From the NCBI RefSeq assembly GCF_003319115.1, contig NZ_QOHF01000004.1, positions 208,856 through 272,855 on the forward strand: DNA of 64,000 nt, given 5' to 3'. The notes under the pieces were generated by a model. The model saw nothing but the letters and a program-made list of their open reading frames with translations, was not told the DNA's origin and did not search any database. How positions within the stretch are numbered: position 1 is the stretch's first letter; the number at the start of each line of letters is the position of its first letter. This document shows, piece after piece, positions 53,202-63,841 of the stretch. This DNA comes from Geodermatophilus sp. TF02-6. Its GTDB lineage: Bacteria; Actinomycetota; Actinomycetes; Mycobacteriales; Geodermatophilaceae. The position numbers and the translations under genes are program-made.

Positions 53202-54112
53202 GCAGACGCACGGATGCCGACGTCCCCCCGGGTCTGCTGCTGGTCGACAAGCCGGGCGGCACGACGTCGCACGACGTCGTCGCCCGCGCCCGGCGGGCGC
53301 TGTCGGTCCGCCGGGTCGGGCACGCCGGCACCCTCGACCCGATGGCCACCGGCCTGCTCGTCCTCGGCGTCGGCTCGGCCACCCGGCTGCTGGGGTACCT
53401 CGGCGGACACGACAAGACCTACGAGGCGACCATCCGGCTCGGGCGGTCTACGGTCACCGACGACCGCGAGGGCCAGGTCGTGACCACCGCCTCGGCCGCG
53501 CACCTGGACGACGCCGCCGTTGCCGCCGCCCTCACCGCGCAGACCGGCCCGCTGCTGCAGGTGCCCTCCTCGGTCAGCGCGGTCAAGGTCGCCGGACGCC
53601 GCGCCTACGACCGGGTGCGCGCCGGCGAGGAGGTGGTGCTCGAGCCGCGGACGGTCACCGTCCACCGGCTCGACGTCCACCGCGTCACCCGACCCACCCC
53701 CGACCTGGTCGACGTGGACGTGACCGTCGTCTGCACCGCCGGCACCTACGTCCGGTCGATCGCCCGCGACGCCGGCGCGGCGCTCGGCGTCGGCGGCCAC
53801 CTCACCGCCCTGCGCCGCACCGCCTCCGGCCCGTTCCCCGTCGCCCAGGCCGCCCCGGTGGAGGAGGCGGCTGCCGCGCTCGCCGCCGGCGGGGGAACCG
53901 GCGCCCTCTCCCTGACCGGGGCCGCGCGCGCCGTGTTCCCGGAGCGGTCCCTCACCGCCGACGAGGCCCGGGCGCTCGGGCACGGGCAGCGGATCGCCGC
54001 CACCGGTGCCTCCGGCCTGCACGCCGCGGTGGACGGCGAGGAGCGGCTGGTCGCGCTGGTGGAGGACGCCGGCCGCACCGCCCGCGTCGCCGTGGGGTTC
54101 CCGCCCACCTGA
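53198..54112 (+). CDS. truB: tRNA pseudouridine(55) synthase
   Basis: Makes pseudouridine 55 in the T-loop of tRNAs. The 304-aa protein has LLLVDKPGGTTSHDVVARAR, the catalytic Asp motif RVGHAGTLDPMATGLLVLG, KTYEATIRLG and GTYVRSIARDAG, with a C-terminal PUA-like region. GTG 53198 overlaps the dinF stop. Confidence 0.96.
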   Translation: MSRRTDADVPPGLLLVDKPGGTTSHDVVARARRALSVRRVGHAGTLDPMATGLLVLGVGSATRLLGYLGGHDKTYEATIRLGRSTVTDDREGQVVTTASAAHLDDAAVAAALTAQTGPLLQVPSSVSAVKVAGRRAYDRVRAGEEVVLEPRTVTVHRLDVHRVTRPTPDLVDVDVTVVCTAGTYVRSIARDAGAALGVGGHLTALRRTASGPFPVAQAAPVEEAAAALAAGGGTGALSLTGAARAVFPERSLTADEARALGHGQRIAATGASGLHAAVDGEERLVALVEDAGRTARVAVGFPPT

Positions 54113-54118
54113 CCCGGC

Positions 54119-54936
54119 TCAGGCCGGCGAGGCGGCTCGTGTGCCGGGCCGCGCCAGCAGCACGGTGCCGGCCAGGGTGAGCGCCCAGCCCACGACCAGG
54201 AGGGCCGCCCACCCGCTGCGCACGCGGTCGCCCAGGAGGACCAGCCCCACCAGGCCCGGCACCACGACCTCGACGACGGAGAGGACCCCCACCACGCTGT
54301 CGACCCGCCCCCGGCGCATCGCCCGGGACAGCAGCACGGTGCCGGTGGCCCCGAGGACGACCACGGCGTAGGCCAGCGGCTCGGTCAGCAGGTCGGCCAC
54401 CGAGCGCCACACCGACGACGCCACGTGCACGCCCGCACCGACAGCGACACCCCGCCGAACGCCAGCCCGGCGACCGCGGTCGTGAGCAGCGGGTGCCCGG
54501 CCCGGGCCACCGGCACCGCGGCTGCGAGCAGCAGCCCGGTGGACACCAGCAGCACGGGGACCGCTCCGGCCGGCAGCCGGTCGGGCCGTCCCGGGTCGGC
54601 GCTGGCCGCCACCAGCACCAGGCCGACCACCACCGCCGCCACCGCGTACCGCTCCCGGACCGGCAACCGCCGCGGGTCCCCGCCGTGCGCGGCGACGGCG
54701 GTCACCGCGACCGTGCCGGTCAGCACCGTCTGCACCGCGAACACCGGCAGGACGCGCAGCGCCGCGACCGACAGCGCCCAGCCCAGGGCGTCGAAGGCCA
54801 GACCGGCGAGGTAGCGCGGCTGCCGCCACACCGGCGAGCCGGCCCGCGCCCGGCGGGCCCCGCCCGCCTCCAGCAGCGAGGCGGTGGTGTTCACCAGCAT
54901 GGCCGCCACGGGCGCCGCCAGCGCGAGCGCGGTCAT
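54119..54936 (-). pseudogene. EamA/DMT-family transporter broken by a one-base frameshift
   Basis: Two minus-strand frames together give one transporter of about 272 aa with roughly nine or ten hydrophobic helices. From ATG 54936 the first frame runs to LAFGGVSLSVRA, then goes out of phase. The second frame continues with VHVASSVWRSVADLL and ends ARPGTRAASPA at 54119. Adding one base after 54430 (GTGCAC then GCCCGC on the plus strand) restores a continuous protein. Either a recent mutation or a sequencing error. Confidence 0.8.
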
Positions 54937-54967
54937 CGCGTCCCCCTCCTGTGGCGGCCTCGGTGCC

Positions 54968-55131
54968 GTGGCCGGCGCCATCCAACCCGACGGCACGCTC
55001 GACGCACGCCTGGCGGCGCTCTCCGTCGAGCTGGCCCCGCTGCCCGGCGTCCTGGTCGCCTTCTCCGGCGGGGTCGACTCCGCTCCCGGTCGATGGACGA
55101 GCTGTTGCCCGATCCGGTGCGCTACCGCTGA
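54968..55131 (+). pseudogene. larE: Remnant of larE (sulfur transferase for the nickel-pincer cofactor)
   Basis: The plus frame from GTG 54968 gives DARLAALSVELAPLPGVLVA then FSGGVDSA, the start of LarE including its PP-loop SGGVDS. It then breaks. A few bases on, in another frame, SMDELLPDPVRYR ends at TGA 55131 and looks like the LarE C-terminal tail. About 230 middle residues are missing, so this is an internal deletion. The N-terminal match is convincing; the tail match is weaker. Confidence 0.65.
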
Positions 55132-55361
55132 GCCGAGCGGGCGATGCGCGCCGCGACGCCCACGTCGTCCACCCGGGTGGCGAACGCCGACGGCGCCCCG
55201 TCGTCGAGCAGCGCCGCCAGGCAGGCCACCGTCTGCTCCGGCGTCTCGCCCGCCGCGTAGCCGACCTCCGGGGTCCCCGTCCGGGCGGCGCGGTCGAGGT
55301 CGAGCCGGGCGTAGCCGAGGTCGGCGGTGCGCGGGGCGTCCACGCCGCCAGGGTGCCCCAC
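55122..55361 (-). pseudogene. larB: Remnant of larB (nickel-pincer cofactor synthase)
   Basis: A 79-aa minus-strand frame contains ADLGYARLDLDRAARTGTPE, then VGYAAGETPEQTVA, which matches the N-terminal region of LarB (a family of roughly 220-250 aa). It ends early at a TAG (55122-55124). The catalytic AIR-carboxylase-like domain is gone. It converges on the larE remnant and overlaps its end, showing that at least two deletions removed a former lar locus. Confidence 0.6.
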
Positions 55362-55399
55362 CGGGGTTGATCGCGTCCCGGCACGGGAAGGGGAGGGCC

Positions 55400-55723
55400 A
55401 TGAGCGTCGTCAAGATCAACGCGATCACCGTGCCCAAGGACAAGCAGGAGCGCTTCGAGGAGCGCTTCAAGGGCCGGGCCGGCGCGGTCGAGCAGACCCC
55501 CGGCTTCGAGTGGTTCGAGCTGCTGCGCCCGCTGGAGGGCACCGACCAGTACCTGGTCTACACCCGGTGGGAGAGCGAGGAGGCCTACCGGGCGTGGGAG
55601 TCCGGTCAGGACTTCGCCCGCGCGCACGAGGGCGGCGGCTCCGACCTCGCGCCCGCCGCCAGCGACTCCTCCCACCTGTGGTCCTACGAGGTCGTCGAGA
55701 GCGCGGCACCCGACCGGCCGTGA
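55400..55723 (+). CDS. MhuD-like haem-degrading monooxygenase
   Basis: A 107-aa ABM-fold protein. It follows mycobacterial MhuD closely from memory (VVKINAI start, PGFEWFELLRPLEGTD, YTRWESEEAYRAW). The residues used by MhuD are present: Asn7 and Trp66, with a haem-ligand candidate His76 (His75 in MhuD). MhuD-type enzymes open haem to release iron. ATG 55400 has GGGAGGG upstream. A general antibiotic-biosynthesis-monooxygenase role is the alternative. Confidence 0.8.
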   Translation: MSVVKINAITVPKDKQERFEERFKGRAGAVEQTPGFEWFELLRPLEGTDQYLVYTRWESEEAYRAWESGQDFARAHEGGGSDLAPAASDSSHLWSYEVVESAAPDRP

Positions 55724-55779
55724 CCACCCGCGCCGTGCGGTGGCGGCGGTCGGGCCCCGACCGCCGCCGCGCCCGGGGC

Positions 55780-55785
55780 TACTGT
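55780..55785 (+). promoter_or_regulatory. Candidate -10 of ilvE (TACTGT)
   Basis: TACTGT lies 60 bases upstream of the ilvE start, within the gap after the MhuD-like gene. The -35 is not clear. Confidence 0.35.
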
Positions 55786-55844
55786 GAGCAGGCGGGCCCG
55801 CCCTCCGCCGGCCCGCGCCGAGTCCGCACGCCCAGGTGGGAGCC

Positions 55845-56984
55845 ATGACCGACACGCTCGCCGACAGCCGTACCTCGTCCCGGGAGTTCATCGAGGGCGT
55901 GCCGGTGGTCGTGGAGGACGTGCCTCGTCGTCCTGCGGCCGAGCGCAACGAGGTGCTGGCCGACCCGGGCTTCGGCCGGTACTTCACCGACTCGATGTTC
56001 ATCGCGCGCTACCGCGCGGGGGAGGGCTGGTACGACGCCCGGTTGACCGGCTACGCGCCGCTGCAGGTCGACCCGGCCACGGCGGCGCTGCACTACGCAC
56101 AGTCGATCTTCGAAGGGCTCAAGGCCTACGTCCAGCCCGACGGCAGCGTCGCCACCTTCCGGCCCGAGGCCAACGCGGCCCGCTTCGTCCGCGGGGCCAA
56201 GCGGCTGGCCATGCCCCCGGTGCCGGAGGAGGCGTTCATCGCCGCCGTCGACGCCCTGGTCGATGCCGAGCGCGACTGGGTGCCCACCGGCCCCGACCAG
56301 ACCCTCTACCTGCGCCCGTACCAGCTGGCCTCCGAGCCGTTCCTCGGCGTCCGGCCCGCGAACGAGTACCTGTTCCTGGCGATCGCCAGTCCGGCGGGGG
56401 CCTACTTCTCCCGGGGCGTGCACCCCGTGACCGTGTATCTGTCGGAGGAGTACATCCGCGCCGCGCCCGGCGGCACCGGCGACATCAAGAGTGCCGGCAA
56501 CTACGCCGCCAGCCTGCTCGCCCAAGAAGAAGCGATCGCTGCCGGCTGCGACCAGGTCGTCTGGCTCGACGCGGTGGAGAAGCGCTACGTCGAGGAGATG
56601 GGGACGAACAACCTCTTCTTCGTCCTCGGCGAGGGGGACGACGCCGAGCTGGTCACCCCTGAGCTCACCGGCACTCTGCTGGCTGGCATCACCCGGGACT
56701 CGCTGATCACCGTGGCTCGCGAGCTGGGGTACCGGGTCACCGAGCGGAAGTTCAGCGTGGAGGAGTGGCGCCGCGGCGTGACCGACGGCACCGTCACCGA
56801 GACCTTCGGCTGCGGCACCGCGGCGGTGATCACCCCGGTCGGCGAGGTCAAGGCGCGCACCGGTGGCTTCGTCATCGGGGACGGCGGGCCCGGCCCGCTC
56901 ACCATGCGACTGCGGGAGCACCTGCTCGACGTCCAGCACGGCCGGGTGCCCGACACCCACGGCTGGCTGCACCGGGTCGGCTGA
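55845..56984 (+). CDS. ilvE: Branched-chain amino acid aminotransferase
   Basis: PLP enzyme for the last step of Leu, Ile and Val synthesis (and the first of breakdown). The 379-aa protein is a fold-type IV transaminase of the large actinobacterial/eukaryotic type: FTDSMFIARYRAGEGW, HYAQSIFEGLKAYVQPDG, LYLRPYQLASEPFLGV, PLP-binding Lys in GDIKSAGNYAASL, EMGTNNLFFV and TETFGCGTAAVITPVG. ATG 55845 has GGTGGGAG upstream; an in-frame GTG at 55836 is less likely. Confidence 0.95.
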   Translation: MTDTLADSRTSSREFIEGVPVVVEDVPRRPAAERNEVLADPGFGRYFTDSMFIARYRAGEGWYDARLTGYAPLQVDPATAALHYAQSIFEGLKAYVQPDGSVATFRPEANAARFVRGAKRLAMPPVPEEAFIAAVDALVDAERDWVPTGPDQTLYLRPYQLASEPFLGVRPANEYLFLAIASPAGAYFSRGVHPVTVYLSEEYIRAAPGGTGDIKSAGNYAASLLAQEEAIAAGCDQVVWLDAVEKRYVEEMGTNNLFFVLGEGDDAELVTPELTGTLLAGITRDSLITVARELGYRVTERKFSVEEWRRGVTDGTVTETFGCGTAAVITPVGEVKARTGGFVIGDGGPGPLTMRLREHLLDVQHGRVPDTHGWLHRVG

Positions 56985-57003
56985 GCGACCCGGGCTCGTC
57001 GAC

Positions 57004-57963
57004 GTGCGCCGGTGGCGGGGGTTGGAGGCCACCCCCAGTGACCTCGGCCGCACGGTGGTCACCGTCGGCATGTACGACGGCGTCCACCGCGGCCACCAAC
57101 AGCTGATCGGTGCCGCGGTGCAGCGGGCTCGCGCGATGGGCCGGCCCTGCCTGCTGCTCACCTTCGACCCGCACCCGTCCGAGGTGGTCCGCCCGGGCTC
57201 GCACCCGGCGATCCTCACCTCCCTGGACCGCAAGGCCGAGCTGGTCGCCGAACTCGGGGTGGACGCGATGTGCGTGCTGCCGTTCACCCGGGAGTTCATG
57301 CGGCTGTCGCCGGAGACCTTCACGCACACCGTGCTGGTCGAGCACCTGCACGCCGCCTCGGTGGTCGTGGGGCAGAACTTCACCTACGGCCACCGGGCGG
57401 CGGGCAACGTCTCGACCCTCACCGAGGAGGGCCGCCGGTTCGGTTTCACGGTCGAGGGGGTCCCGCTGGCCGGGGACTCGTCGGCCGACGGCGAGATCAC
57501 CATCTCCTCGACCTACATCCGCGCCTGCGTGGCCGCCGGGGACATGGTGTCGGCCGCCCGTGCGCTGGGCCGGCCGCACCGGATCGAGGGCGTGGTGGTC
57601 CGCGGGGACCGCCGCGGCCGCGAGCTCGGCTACCCGACGGCGAACGTGCAGTCCCCGCCGTTCACCGCGATCCCGGCCGACGGGGTGTACGCCGGGAGCC
57701 TGGTCATCCTCGACCCGCGCACCGGTGCCACGCAGAGCACCTCGCCGGCGGCGATCTCCGTCGGCACCAACCCCACGTTCCAGGGCAGCCGGCGCACGGT
57801 CGAGGCGTACCTGCTGGACTTCGACGGCGACCTCTACGGAGAGCACGTCGGGGTGGAGTTCGTCCAGCGGCTGCGCCCGATGACCGCCTTCGCCGACGTC
57901 CCCGACCTGGTCGCGGCGATGGACCACGACGTCGCCGAGACCCGCCGGGTGCTGGGGCTGTGA
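57004..57963 (+). CDS. ribF: Riboflavin kinase / FAD synthetase
   Basis: Bifunctional enzyme making FMN then FAD. The N-terminal nucleotidyltransferase ([45 protein letters not shown]) is followed by the riboflavin kinase domain ([45 protein letters not shown]). GTG 57004 gives [15 protein letters not shown], the usual actinobacterial N-terminus. 319 aa. A small GCGGTC/GACCGC hairpin (57968-57984) follows the stop. Confidence 0.96.
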   Translation: MRRWRGLEATPSDLGRTVVTVGMYDGVHRGHQQLIGAAVQRARAMGRPCLLLTFDPHPSEVVRPGSHPAILTSLDRKAELVAELGVDAMCVLPFTREFMRLSPETFTHTVLVEHLHAASVVVGQNFTYGHRAAGNVSTLTEEGRRFGFTVEGVPLAGDSSADGEITISSTYIRACVAAGDMVSAARALGRPHRIEGVVVRGDRRGRELGYPTANVQSPPFTAIPADGVYAGSLVILDPRTGATQSTSPAAISVGTNPTFQGSRRTVEAYLLDFDGDLYGEHVGVEFVQRLRPMTAFADVPDLVAAMDHDVAETRRVLGL

Positions 57964-57999
57964 CAGCGCGGTCCTCCAGACCGCACCGGACACCGCTGG

Positions 58000-58005
58000 T
58001 AGCCT
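58000..58005 (+). promoter_or_regulatory. Candidate -10 of rpsO (TAGCCT)
   Basis: TAGCCT lies about 90 bases before rpsO; the same hexamer precedes rimP. The leader between has GC-rich inverted repeats and no ORF, a place where S15 autoregulation acts in other bacteria (inference). Confidence 0.4.
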
Positions 58006-58094
58006 GGGAGGTCGTCGGGTCCTCCCGACGAGTGTGCAGTCTGCCCCCGTGCCGGAGACCGGGGGCCACACGCGACCTGCCCAGGAGGCCGTCG

Positions 58095-58364
58095 ATGGCG
58101 CTCGACAGCGCGACGAAGAAGCAGATCATGACCGAGTACGCCACGGTCGAGAACGACACCGGTTCCCCGGAGGTGCAGGTCGCGATGCTGACCCGCCGGA
58201 TCAGCGACCTGACCGAGCACCTCAAGCAGCACAAGCACGACCACCACAGCCGGCGGGGCCTGCTCCTGCTGGTCGGCCGCCGCCGCCGGCTGCTCAACTA
58301 CCTGGCGAAGACCGACATCAACCGCTACCGCTCGCTCATCGAGCGGCTCGGTCTGCGCCGCTGA
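58095..58364 (+). CDS. rpsO: 30S ribosomal protein S15
   Basis: Binds the 16S rRNA central domain. The 89-aa length and motifs match the family exactly: [44 protein letters not shown] and [15 protein letters not shown] 58095 with CCAGGAGGCC upstream. A strong 15-bp hairpin follows, then pnp, the classic rpsO-pnp pair. Confidence 0.98.
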   Translation: MALDSATKKQIMTEYATVENDTGSPEVQVAMLTRRISDLTEHLKQHKHDHHSRRGLLLLVGRRRRLLNYLAKTDINRYRSLIERLGLRR

Positions 58365-58368
58365 CCCC

Positions 58369-58401
58369 AGAGGGGACCGTCCCGCCGGGACGGTCCCCTC
58401 T
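58369..58401 (+). terminator. 15-bp perfect hairpin between rpsO and pnp
   Basis: AGAGGGGACCGTCCC (58369-58383) pairs with 58387-58401 around a GCC loop, five bases after the rpsO stop, followed by TCTCG. The best terminator in the window; it may also be an RNase III site, as this spacer is in E. coli. Confidence 0.8.
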
Positions 58402-58630
58402 CTCGTGAGGCACCCGCCCCACGGCCCCCACGCGCCGGACGCCGACGCTGGTCGGTCCTCGGTGGTGGCCCCCGGGTACGCCCCTCCCCACGGAGGGGAA
58501 CGACCCCCGTGGGCCTCGATCGAAGACCGGTCACCCCGGGCGCAGTCCGGCGCAGGACGCCACGAAGAGGACACCCGGCGCGCAGCGCCGCGAGAGGACG
58601 TCGCCGCATGCGACGTAGGAAGAGGACACC
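58402..58630 (+). promoter_or_regulatory. pnp leader region with a duplicated GAAGAGGACACC
   Basis: About 230 bases without an ORF. GAAGAGGACACC occurs twice, near 58565 and again ending at the pnp start, so the ribosome binding site context is duplicated about 53 bases apart. CCCCTCC/GGAGGGG (near 58486-58499) forms a small hairpin. No clear promoter recognised. Confidence 0.5.
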
Positions 58631-61003
58631 GTGTCCGCACCCACCACCCAGCACGGCAGCACCACCCCGGCTCCTCAGAACGGAGTCGCGGAGTTCGACC
58701 CCGAGGACGGCGTCACCACCGCCACCGCGGTCATCGACAACGGCAACTACGGCAGCCGCAGCATCACCTTCGAGACCGGCCGGCTGGCCAAGCAGGCCGC
58801 CGGGTCGGTGGTCGTCAGCATGGGCGACACCATGCTCCTGTCGGCCACCACGGCCGGCCGCCAGCCCAGGGACCAGTTCGACTTCTTCCCGCTGACGGTC
58901 GACGTCGAGGAGCGCATGTACGCCGCCGGGCGCATCCCCGGCTCGTTCTTCCGCCGTGAGGGCCGCCCGTCGGAGGACGCCATCCTCACCTGCCGGCTGA
59001 TCGACCGCCCGCTGCGCCCGACCTTCGCCAAGGGCCTGCGCAACGAGGTCCAGGTCGTCATCACCGTCCTGGCGCTGGACCCCGACCACCTCTACGACGT
59101 ACTGGCGATCAACGGCGCCTCGGCGTCCACCCAGCTGTCGGGCCTGCCCTTCTCCGGCCCGGTCGGCGGCACCCGCGTTGCGCTGATCAACGGGCAGTGG
59201 GTGGGTTTCCCGACCCACGCCGAGCTGGCCGACGCCGTCTTCGACATGGTCGTGGCCGGCCGGGTGCGCCCGGACGGCGACGTCGCGATCATGATGGTCG
59301 AGGCCGAGGCCACCGAGCGCACCGTCCAGCTGGTCGCCGGCGGCGCCCCCGCACCGACCGAGGAGGTCGTCGCGCAGGGCCTGGAGGCGGCCAAGCCGTT
59401 CATCAAGGCGCTGTGCGAGGCGCAGAGCGCTCTGGCGGAGAAGGCCGCCAAGCCGGTCGCCGACTTCCCCCGCTTCCTCGACTACTCCGACGACGTCTAC
59501 GCCGCCGTCGAGTCCTTCGCCGGCGCCCGGCTGGCCGAGGTCCAGGCGATCCCCGGCAAGCAGGAGCGCAGCGACGCCACCGACGAGCTCAAGGACGAGG
59601 TCGTCAGCTCCCTCGCCCCCCAGTTCCCGGGCCGGGAGAAGGAGGTCTCCGCCGCCTTCCGGGCGGTGACCAAGAAGGTCGTCCGGCAGCGCATCCTGCG
59701 GGACAAGGTCCGCATCGACGGCCGCGGCGTCACCGACATCCGGCCGCTGTCGGCCGAGGTCGAGGTCGTCCCGCGGGTGCACGGCTCGGCGCTGTTCGAG
59801 CGCGGCGAGACCCAGATCCTGGGCATCACCACGCTGAACATGCTGCGCATGGAGCAGCAGCTGGACACGCTCTCGCCCGAGACCCGCAAGCGGTACATGC
59901 ACAACTACAACTTCCCGCCGTACTCCACCGGCGAGACCGGCCGGGTGGGCTCGCCCAAGCGGCGCGAGATCGGCCACGGGGCGCTCGCCGAGCGGGCGCT
60001 GCTGCCGGTGCTGCCCGACCGCGAGGAGTTCCCCTACGCCATCCGGCAGGTGTCCGAGGCGCTGGGCTCCAACGGCTCGACGTCCATGGGCTCGGTCTGC
60101 GCCTCGACGCTGTCGCTGCTCAACGCCGGAGTGCCGCTGCGTGCCCCGGTCGCCGGCATCGCCATGGGCCTGGTCTCCGACGTAGTGGACACCGCCGACG
60201 GCCCGGAGACCCAGTACGTCGCGCTGACCGACATCCTCGGCGCCGAGGACGCCTTCGGCGACATGGACTTCAAGGTCGCCGGCACCCGGGACTTCGTCAC
60301 CGCCCTGCAGCTGGACACCAAGCTCGACGGCATCCCCTCCGACGTCCTGGCCCAGGCGCTGACCCAGGCCCGCGCCGCCCGGCTGCACATCCTCGACGTC
60401 ATGAACGAGGCCATCGACGGCCCCGACGAGATGAGCCCGTACGCCCCGCGGGTCACCACGGTGAAGATCCCGGTCGACAAGATCGGCGCGGTCATCGGCC
60501 CCAAGGGACAGATGATCAACTCGATCCAGGACGAGACCGGCGCCGAGATCACCATCGAGGACGACGGCACGATCTACGTCGGCGCCGCCAACGGCCCCTC
60601 GGCCCAGGGCGCGGTCGACCGGATCAACGCCATCGCCAACCCCCAGCTGCCCAAGGTCGGCGAGCGCTTCCTCGGCACGGTCGTGAAGACCACTCCGTTC
60701 GGCGCCTTCGTCTCCCTGCTCCCGGGCAAGGACGGCCTGGTCCACATCAGCAAGCTCGGCGGCGGCAAGCGGATCGCCAAGGTCGAGGACGTCGTCAACG
60801 TCGGCGACAAGCTGCAGGTCGAGATCACCGACATCGACTCCCGCGGCAAGATCAGCCTGGTCCCGGTCGCGGCCGAGGGCGACGGCTCCGGCGATGGCTC
60901 CGGCGAGGGTTCCGGCGACGGCTTCGGCGACGGCTCCGGCGACGGCTCCGGCGACGTCGCCCCGGCGGACGACGCCCAGACCGCCGCCTCCCCGGGGGCG
61001 TGA
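58631..61003 (+). CDS. pnp: Polyribonucleotide nucleotidyltransferase (PNPase)
   Basis: 3'-5' phosphorolytic exoribonuclease of the degradosome. The 790-aa protein has two RNase PH domains (the first from [20 protein letters not shown] with [20 protein letters not shown], then FFRREG; the second from [16 protein letters not shown]), an all-alpha linker, a KH domain ([20 protein letters not shown]) and an S1 domain ([20 protein letters not shown]). The C-terminus adds a Gly-Ser-Asp repeat tail ([19 protein letters not shown]) not found in most relatives. GTG 58631. Confidence 0.97.
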   Translation: MSAPTTQHGSTTPAPQNGVAEFDPEDGVTTATAVIDNGNYGSRSITFETGRLAKQAAGSVVVSMGDTMLLSATTAGRQPRDQFDFFPLTVDVEERMYAAGRIPGSFFRREGRPSEDAILTCRLIDRPLRPTFAKGLRNEVQVVITVLALDPDHLYDVLAINGASASTQLSGLPFSGPVGGTRVALINGQWVGFPTHAELADAVFDMVVAGRVRPDGDVAIMMVEAEATERTVQLVAGGAPAPTEEVVAQGLEAAKPFIKALCEAQSALAEKAAKPVADFPRFLDYSDDVYAAVESFAGARLAEVQAIPGKQERSDATDELKDEVVSSLAPQFPGREKEVSAAFRAVTKKVVRQRILRDKVRIDGRGVTDIRPLSAEVEVVPRVHGSALFERGETQILGITTLNMLRMEQQLDTLSPETRKRYMHNYNFPPYSTGETGRVGSPKRREIGHGALAERALLPVLPDREEFPYAIRQVSEALGSNGSTSMGSVCASTLSLLNAGVPLRAPVAGIAMGLVSDVVDTADGPETQYVALTDILGAEDAFGDMDFKVAGTRDFVTALQLDTKLDGIPSDVLAQALTQARAARLHILDVMNEAIDGPDEMSPYAPRVTTVKIPVDKIGAVIGPKGQMINSIQDETGAEITIEDDGTIYVGAANGPSAQGAVDRINAIANPQLPKVGERFLGTVVKTTPFGAFVSLLPGKDGLVHISKLGGGKRIAKVEDVVNVGDKLQVEITDIDSRGKISLVPVAAEGDGSGDGSGEGSGDGFGDGSGDGSGDVAPADDAQTAASPGA

Positions 61004-62342
61004 CCACGGACACGCAGCAGGTCCCGGCCCCGGCCGGTGTGGGGCAGACCGTCGTCCTCGACGTGGACGAGTTCGGCGGCCGGGTGGAGCGGACCGAGCT
61101 GCCCGGCGGCCTGCGGGTCCTGACCGAGACGATGCCCGGGGTGCTGTCGGCCACCGTCGGCATCTGGGTGGGCGTCGGCTCGCGCGACGAGACCGACGCC
61201 GTGGCCGGCGCCTCGCACTTCCTCGAGCACCTGCTGTTCAAGGGCACCGGTACGCGCAGTGCGTTGGAGATCGCCACGGCGATGGATGCCGTTGGCGGTG
61301 AGATGAACGCCTTCACCGCCAAGGAGCACACCTGCTACTACGCCAACGTGCTCGCCAGCGACCTGCCGTTGGCGGTGACCCTGCTCGGTGACCTGGTCAC
61401 CGACGCGCTCAACACCGCGGCGGACCTGCAGAGCGAGCGCACGGTGGTGCTCGAGGAGATCGCCATGCGCGACGACGAGCCCGCAGACAGCGTGCACGAC
61501 CTGTTCGCCGAGACGCTGTTCGGCGGCACCGCGCTCGGCCGCTCGGTGCTGGGCACCGTCGCGTCCATCGAGGCGCTGACGAGGGACGACGTCGACGGCT
61601 GGTATCGCAGTCGCTACGCCGTCCCCTCCGTCGTGGTGACCGCGGCGGGGCGGGTGGAGCACCGGCAGGTGCTCGACTTGGTCACCGCCGCGTTCGGGTC
61701 CCGCCTCTCCGGCCCGGGCCGGCCGGCTCCCCTGCGACGGGGCGACGAGCGCTCGCCGACGCGTCCGGCCCGACCGACCGGCCTGATCCGCCGGCGCACC
61801 GAGCAGACCCACCTGCTGCTCGGCTCGGTCGGGGTCGGCCGCCTGGACGACCGGCGCTACGCGGCGGCGGTGATGGAGACGGCCGTCGGCGGCGGGATGA
61901 GCTCGCGGCTGTTCCAGGAGATCCGCGAGAAGCGGGGACTGGTCTACAGCGTCGGCTCGTCGCTGTCGCACTACGCCGGCACCGGGTCCTTCTCGGTCTA
62001 CGCGGGCTGCTCGCCGAAGCGGGTCCCCGGGGTCCTGCGGCTGGTGCGGGAGGAGCTCGCCCGCGTCGCGGCCGATGGGCTGACGCCCGAGGAGGTGGCC
62101 CGTGGGCGCGGGCAACTCAAGGGAGGCATGGTCCTGGGGCTGGAGGACACCGGCTCCCGGATGAGCCGGCTGGGCAAGAGCGAGCTGTCCCACGGCGAGT
62201 ACCTGCCGGTCCGCGAGGTGCTCGACCGGCTGGATGCCGTCGACGAGGACCAGGTCCGCGAGGTCGCCGCCGACCTCCTGACGCGGGAGACCTGCCTGGC
62301 CGTGGTCGGCCCCTACCGCGAGTCCGAGCTCGACCGGCTCTG

Positions 62343-62343
<1 letters not shown>
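61000..62343 (+). CDS. M16-family zinc peptidase
   Basis: A 447-aa processing-peptidase-like metalloprotease usually located after pnp. The inverse zinc motif HFLEH (HxxEH) lies in [13 protein letters not shown], with the distal Glu in [16 protein letters not shown]. The second half has the inactive M16 domain ([20 protein letters not shown]). Natural substrate unknown. GTG 61000 overlaps the pnp stop. Confidence 0.93.
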
Positions 62344-63564
<1,221 letters not shown>

Positions 63565-63813
63565 CCGCCCTTAGCGGAGTGTGACAGAGGGCGCCCTCCC
63601 CGGACGTGCGCGCCGTCCACGACGGCCGTGTATCGTCTTCTCTGCGCCCGGGAGACCGGAGCGGAACGCGGGAAGAACCCGTGAGCCGCGCTGGTTGCAC
63701 CAGGTGCGCGACGCTCAGCAGTCGGGCGAGGCCCTGGAATGACTCCCAGGTCCCGCCCGTTGTACGGAGCACCTCCACCCGAGCAGCACGGTCTGGGTCA
63801 CAGCACCCGGGGC
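63565..63813 (+). other. Gene-free region upstream of the rRNA promoter
   Basis: About 250 bases with no credible ORF. TATCGT at 63631-63636 and TTGTAC near 63761 could belong to further upstream rRNA promoters, since several tandem promoters are common there; this is tentative. Confidence 0.45.
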
Positions 63814-63841
63814 TTGACTGCGGCCAAGGGTGGAGTAGCGT
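63814..63841 (+). promoter_or_regulatory. Strong vegetative promoter of an rRNA operon (TTGACT-N16-TAGCGT)
   Basis: The best consensus-like promoter in the window: TTGACT (63814-63819), 16 bases, TAGCGT (63836-63841). It is followed by a typical actinobacterial rRNA leader box, so an rrn operon promoter is the natural reading. Confidence 0.7.

Noticed and set aside
53006..54022. Minus-strand frame opposite truB
   Set aside because: Shadow; Gly/Asp/Val-rich translation without domains.
58325..60745. 806-codon minus-strand frame opposite pnp
   Set aside because: Shadow frame typical of very high GC; no recognisable motifs.
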